From Opitutales bacterium (GTDB lineage Bacteria; Verrucomicrobiota; Verrucomicrobiia; Opitutales; UBA953), in contig JAFSAO010000012.1 of the NCBI GenBank assembly GCA_017440935.1, forward strand, positions 1-35,139: a stretch of 35,139 bases of DNA. Reading direction: 5' to 3'. Under the pieces are notes generated by a model, which was given only the letters and a program-made list of their open reading frames with translations, did no database searches and had not been told where the DNA came from. The first letter of the stretch is position 1. Each line of letters starts with the position of its first letter. Both the position numbers and the translations under genes were made by a program. Positions 33,863-35,139 of this stretch are shown in pieces.

Positions 33863-34834
33863 TTAAGCGTCGCCGAAAGCAAGAATTTCCTCCGGAGAAA
33901 CGGTCGCCGTTCCGAATTTTGCGACGACGATTCCCGCCGCCGTATTGGCAAAGTGCGCCGCCGTTTCCAAGTCCGCTCCGGCGGCAAGCGCCATCGTCAG
34001 CGAAGCAATCACGGTGTCGCCCGCGCCGGAAACGTCGAAGACTTCGCGCGCGTAAGTCGGAATGAGTTTTTCGACTTTGCCTTCGCGGGAAAGCAACATC
34101 CCGTCCGCACCGAGCGTGATAACCAAAAGTTTCGGGTGATGTTTTTCCCAAATACGGCGGCAAATTTCTTCCGCCGGAAAATCCGTTCCCGAAATTTCGT
34201 TGCCGATGTCGGCGAGCTCAATCGCTTCGTTGCGGTTCGGCGTGATAAGTCCGATGTTTTCAAACGGCAGGCGACGGCGCGGTTTCGGGTCGAGCGAAAC
34301 GAGAATGCCGCGTTTTTCTGCAATTCCGGTTACATCGGCGAGCAAATCCATGTCGATAGCGCCCTTGGCGTAGTCGGAAATAATAACGGCGTCCGCGCGG
34401 GAAACTTCATCGAGCAAGGCGGTGCGAACGTCCGGCGCGGTCAGCGCATAAGCCGACGGCGGCAGTTCGCGGTCGATGCGGCAAAGTTGCTGATTGCGCA
34501 CAACAACGCGTGATTTGATAATCGTTTGGATTTCCGCACGACAGAACGACGGCGGGAACGCAATCGCGTTTTTCGTCATGATTTTCTCCAAATCCGCTCC
34601 CGCGGAATCCTCGCCGAAAAGCCCGCAAAGCACCGCCGCCGCACCGAGCGAACGAATGTTCAGAGCGACATTGGCAGCGCCGCCGGCAACATGGCGATCG
34701 CGCATAACGTTTACCACGGGAACGGGCGCTTCGGGAGAAATGCGCGTGGCGTCGCCGTGAATGTAATGGTCGAGCATGACGTCGCCGACAACGAGAATGC
34801 GTTTTTCGCGAATTTTTTGCAGTAAGGCTTTCAT
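33863..34834 (-). CDS. hldA: D-glycero-beta-D-manno-heptose-7-phosphate kinase (RfaE1/HldA type)
   Basis: It phosphorylates heptose 7-phosphate at C1 for ADP-heptose, the LPS inner-core sugar donor. The 323-aa PfkB-fold kinase has ILVVGDVMLDHYIHGDATRISPEAPVPVV and the GGAANVALNI motif near the start, LDPKPRR, TPNRNEA, and the C-terminal DVSGAGDTV with the catalytic Asp. It corresponds to the first domain of E. coli HldE; the adenylyltransferase domain (RfaE2/HldC) is missing here and should be encoded elsewhere. It leads the minus-strand group with the GH109-like gene 24 bases behind. Confidence 0.94.
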   Translation of the reverse strand: MKALLQKIREKRILVVGDVMLDHYIHGDATRISPEAPVPVVNVMRDRHVAGGAANVALNIRSLGAAAVLCGLFGEDSAGADLEKIMTKNAIAFPPSFCRAEIQTIIKSRVVVRNQQLCRIDRELPPSAYALTAPDVRTALLDEVSRADAVIISDYAKGAIDMDLLADVTGIAEKRGILVSLDPKPRRRLPFENIGLITPNRNEAIELADIGNEISGTDFPAEEICRRIWEKHHPKLLVITLGADGMLLSREGKVEKLIPTYAREVFDVSGAGDTVIASLTMALAAGADLETAAHFANTAAGIVVAKFGTATVSPEEILAFGDA

Positions 34835-34990
34835 GGGCGGGGGAGAGGTTTTCTTTTCGCGGGAAATAATACCGCGTCCGCTCTCAAATTGAAAACCGAA
34901 ATTTAGCCCGAAGTTTTACCGAGCATTCCCGTGATGCCTCAATAAAAAAGTGCACCGAAGGAAGATGATTTTTGGGGGTGAATGCCTCAT

Positions 34991-35139
34991 TTAAAAGAGC
35001 ACTGAAAGTTGTGGCGCGGAAGGCATGGCGTTCCCGCATGCGGGAACGCCATGCGGCGCGAAAAGTGCCAGGCGGAGAGACTCGCGGATTTGGCGGTTGA
35101 GTTCGCAAAAGTGAATCTTGGCTTTTTCTCCTAAGAGTG
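34991..35139 (-). CDS. Possible 3' end of an unknown gene (doubtful)
   Basis: Reading minus from the window edge gives 48 codons to a TAA at 34991, with a plausible start region (EKAKIHFCELNRQIRESLRLALF). The C-terminal half covers the 32-bp palindrome, is Pro/Ala-rich, and other frames are also open here, so a non-coding reading is equally possible. No family is recognised. The rest of the stretch 34835-34990 holds no gene; it contains a degenerate arm of the CAAATTGAAATTTAGC family at 34885-34910. Confidence 0.28.
   Translation of the reverse strand, partial: LLGEKAKIHFCELNRQIRESLRLALFAPHGVPACGNAMPSAPQLSVLF
35023..35054. repeat. Perfect 32-bp palindrome built from two CGTTCCCG motifs
   Basis: Each half is 16 bases (GCATGGCGTTCCCGCA and its reverse complement) joined with no spacer. 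No T-run follows on either side, so it is not a classical terminator. Confidence 0.92.

Larger units (their letters stand above)
1..35139. repeat. Dispersed CGGGAACG / CGTTCCCG motif family
   Basis: Reading the whole window by eye gives about 77 GGGAAC and 56 GTTCCC on the plus strand, most of them extended to CGGGAACG or its complement, often GCGGGAACGC. Equal base frequencies predict about 17 for the two hexamers together. Copies lie in coding regions on both strands, in spacers, in rnpB (around 16531, 16564 and 16849), and as inverted pairs in terminators (481-520, 18972-19014, 25612-25659) and in the palindrome at 35023-35054. There is no strong strand bias. Counts are manual and approximate. 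The function is unknown; DNA uptake signals and HIP1 are the closest known analogies. Confidence 0.9.

Noticed and set aside
34884-35108. 74-codon minus-strand frame near the right edge
   Set aside because: Arg/Pro-rich with no conserved look; overlaps the palindrome and the alternative partial frame.
1-35139. The CGGGAACG motif as Chi, KOPS or a CRISPR repeat
   Set aside because: Copies are in both orientations in similar numbers, irregularly spaced and inside genes, unlike a polar skewed signal or a CRISPR array.

Overview
The window looks like chromosomal DNA of a diderm, LPS-making, gut-associated bacterium, most plausibly a Verrucomicrobiota (Opitutae-like) member. The envelope evidence is lptB, a lone heptose-7-phosphate kinase, a signal-peptide porin ending in Phe, a SurA/PpiD-like chaperone and Lys-rich secreted proteins. 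Shine-Dalgarno sequences are weak or absent before most genes. A bile-salt-hydrolase-type enzyme with all its catalytic residues and a Tat-exported GH109-like protein point to the intestine. The phylum call is inference; no rRNA is present. I see no phage, transposase or CRISPR array.

Layout. 1-1264 (minus): start of an unknown secreted protein running off the left edge, two inverted perfect DnaA boxes, a terminator, and infC without rpmI/rplT. 1413-2858: SNF sodium:amino-acid symporter. 2957-5707 (minus): hisC then a membrane-anchored SurA/PpiD-like protein. 5823-6848: single-domain (Vitreoscilla-type) haemoglobin divergent from an NsrR-like Rrf2 regulator. 6903-9675: beta-CASP nuclease converging on malic enzyme. 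9877-11219: tRNA-Leu(CAG), ilvE. 11451-12997: ruvC converging on bile salt hydrolase. 13149-14438: tRNA-Ala(GGC), aroC. 14551-16469: two-gene cassette of a degenerate CobW/G3E-like protein and an ATP-grasp enzyme. 16485-16880 (minus): RNase P RNA. 17187-18952: tRNA-Val(TAC), ilvN, ilvC; the ilvC product has a histone-H1-like tail. 19047-22647: porin, lptB, maf and a DUF3298-like lipoprotein/secreted protein. 22734-25600: two secreted proteins, one transglutaminase-like and one thioredoxin-like without its cysteines. 25672-27353: mdh divergent from dps, with two perfect Fur/PerR-type palindromes before dps. 27520-31275: smc. 31344-34834 (minus): hldA-type kinase, GH109-like protein, prepilin peptidase. 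The right end has a perfect 32-bp palindrome and a doubtful partial ORF.

The strongest signal is not a gene. The motif CGGGAACG (reverse complement CGTTCCCG) is scattered through the whole window. By hand count there are about 130 GGGAAC/GTTCCC hexamers, roughly one per 265 bp, against about 17 expected from equal base frequencies. It sits in genes on both strands, in spacers, three times in the RNase P RNA, and as inverted pairs that build intrinsic terminators. This resembles the DNA uptake sequences of Neisseria and Pasteurellaceae or the cyanobacterial HIP1 octamer, but the sequence matches none of those. A second, rarer family of intergenic stem-loops shares arms of the type CAAATTGAAATTTAGC.
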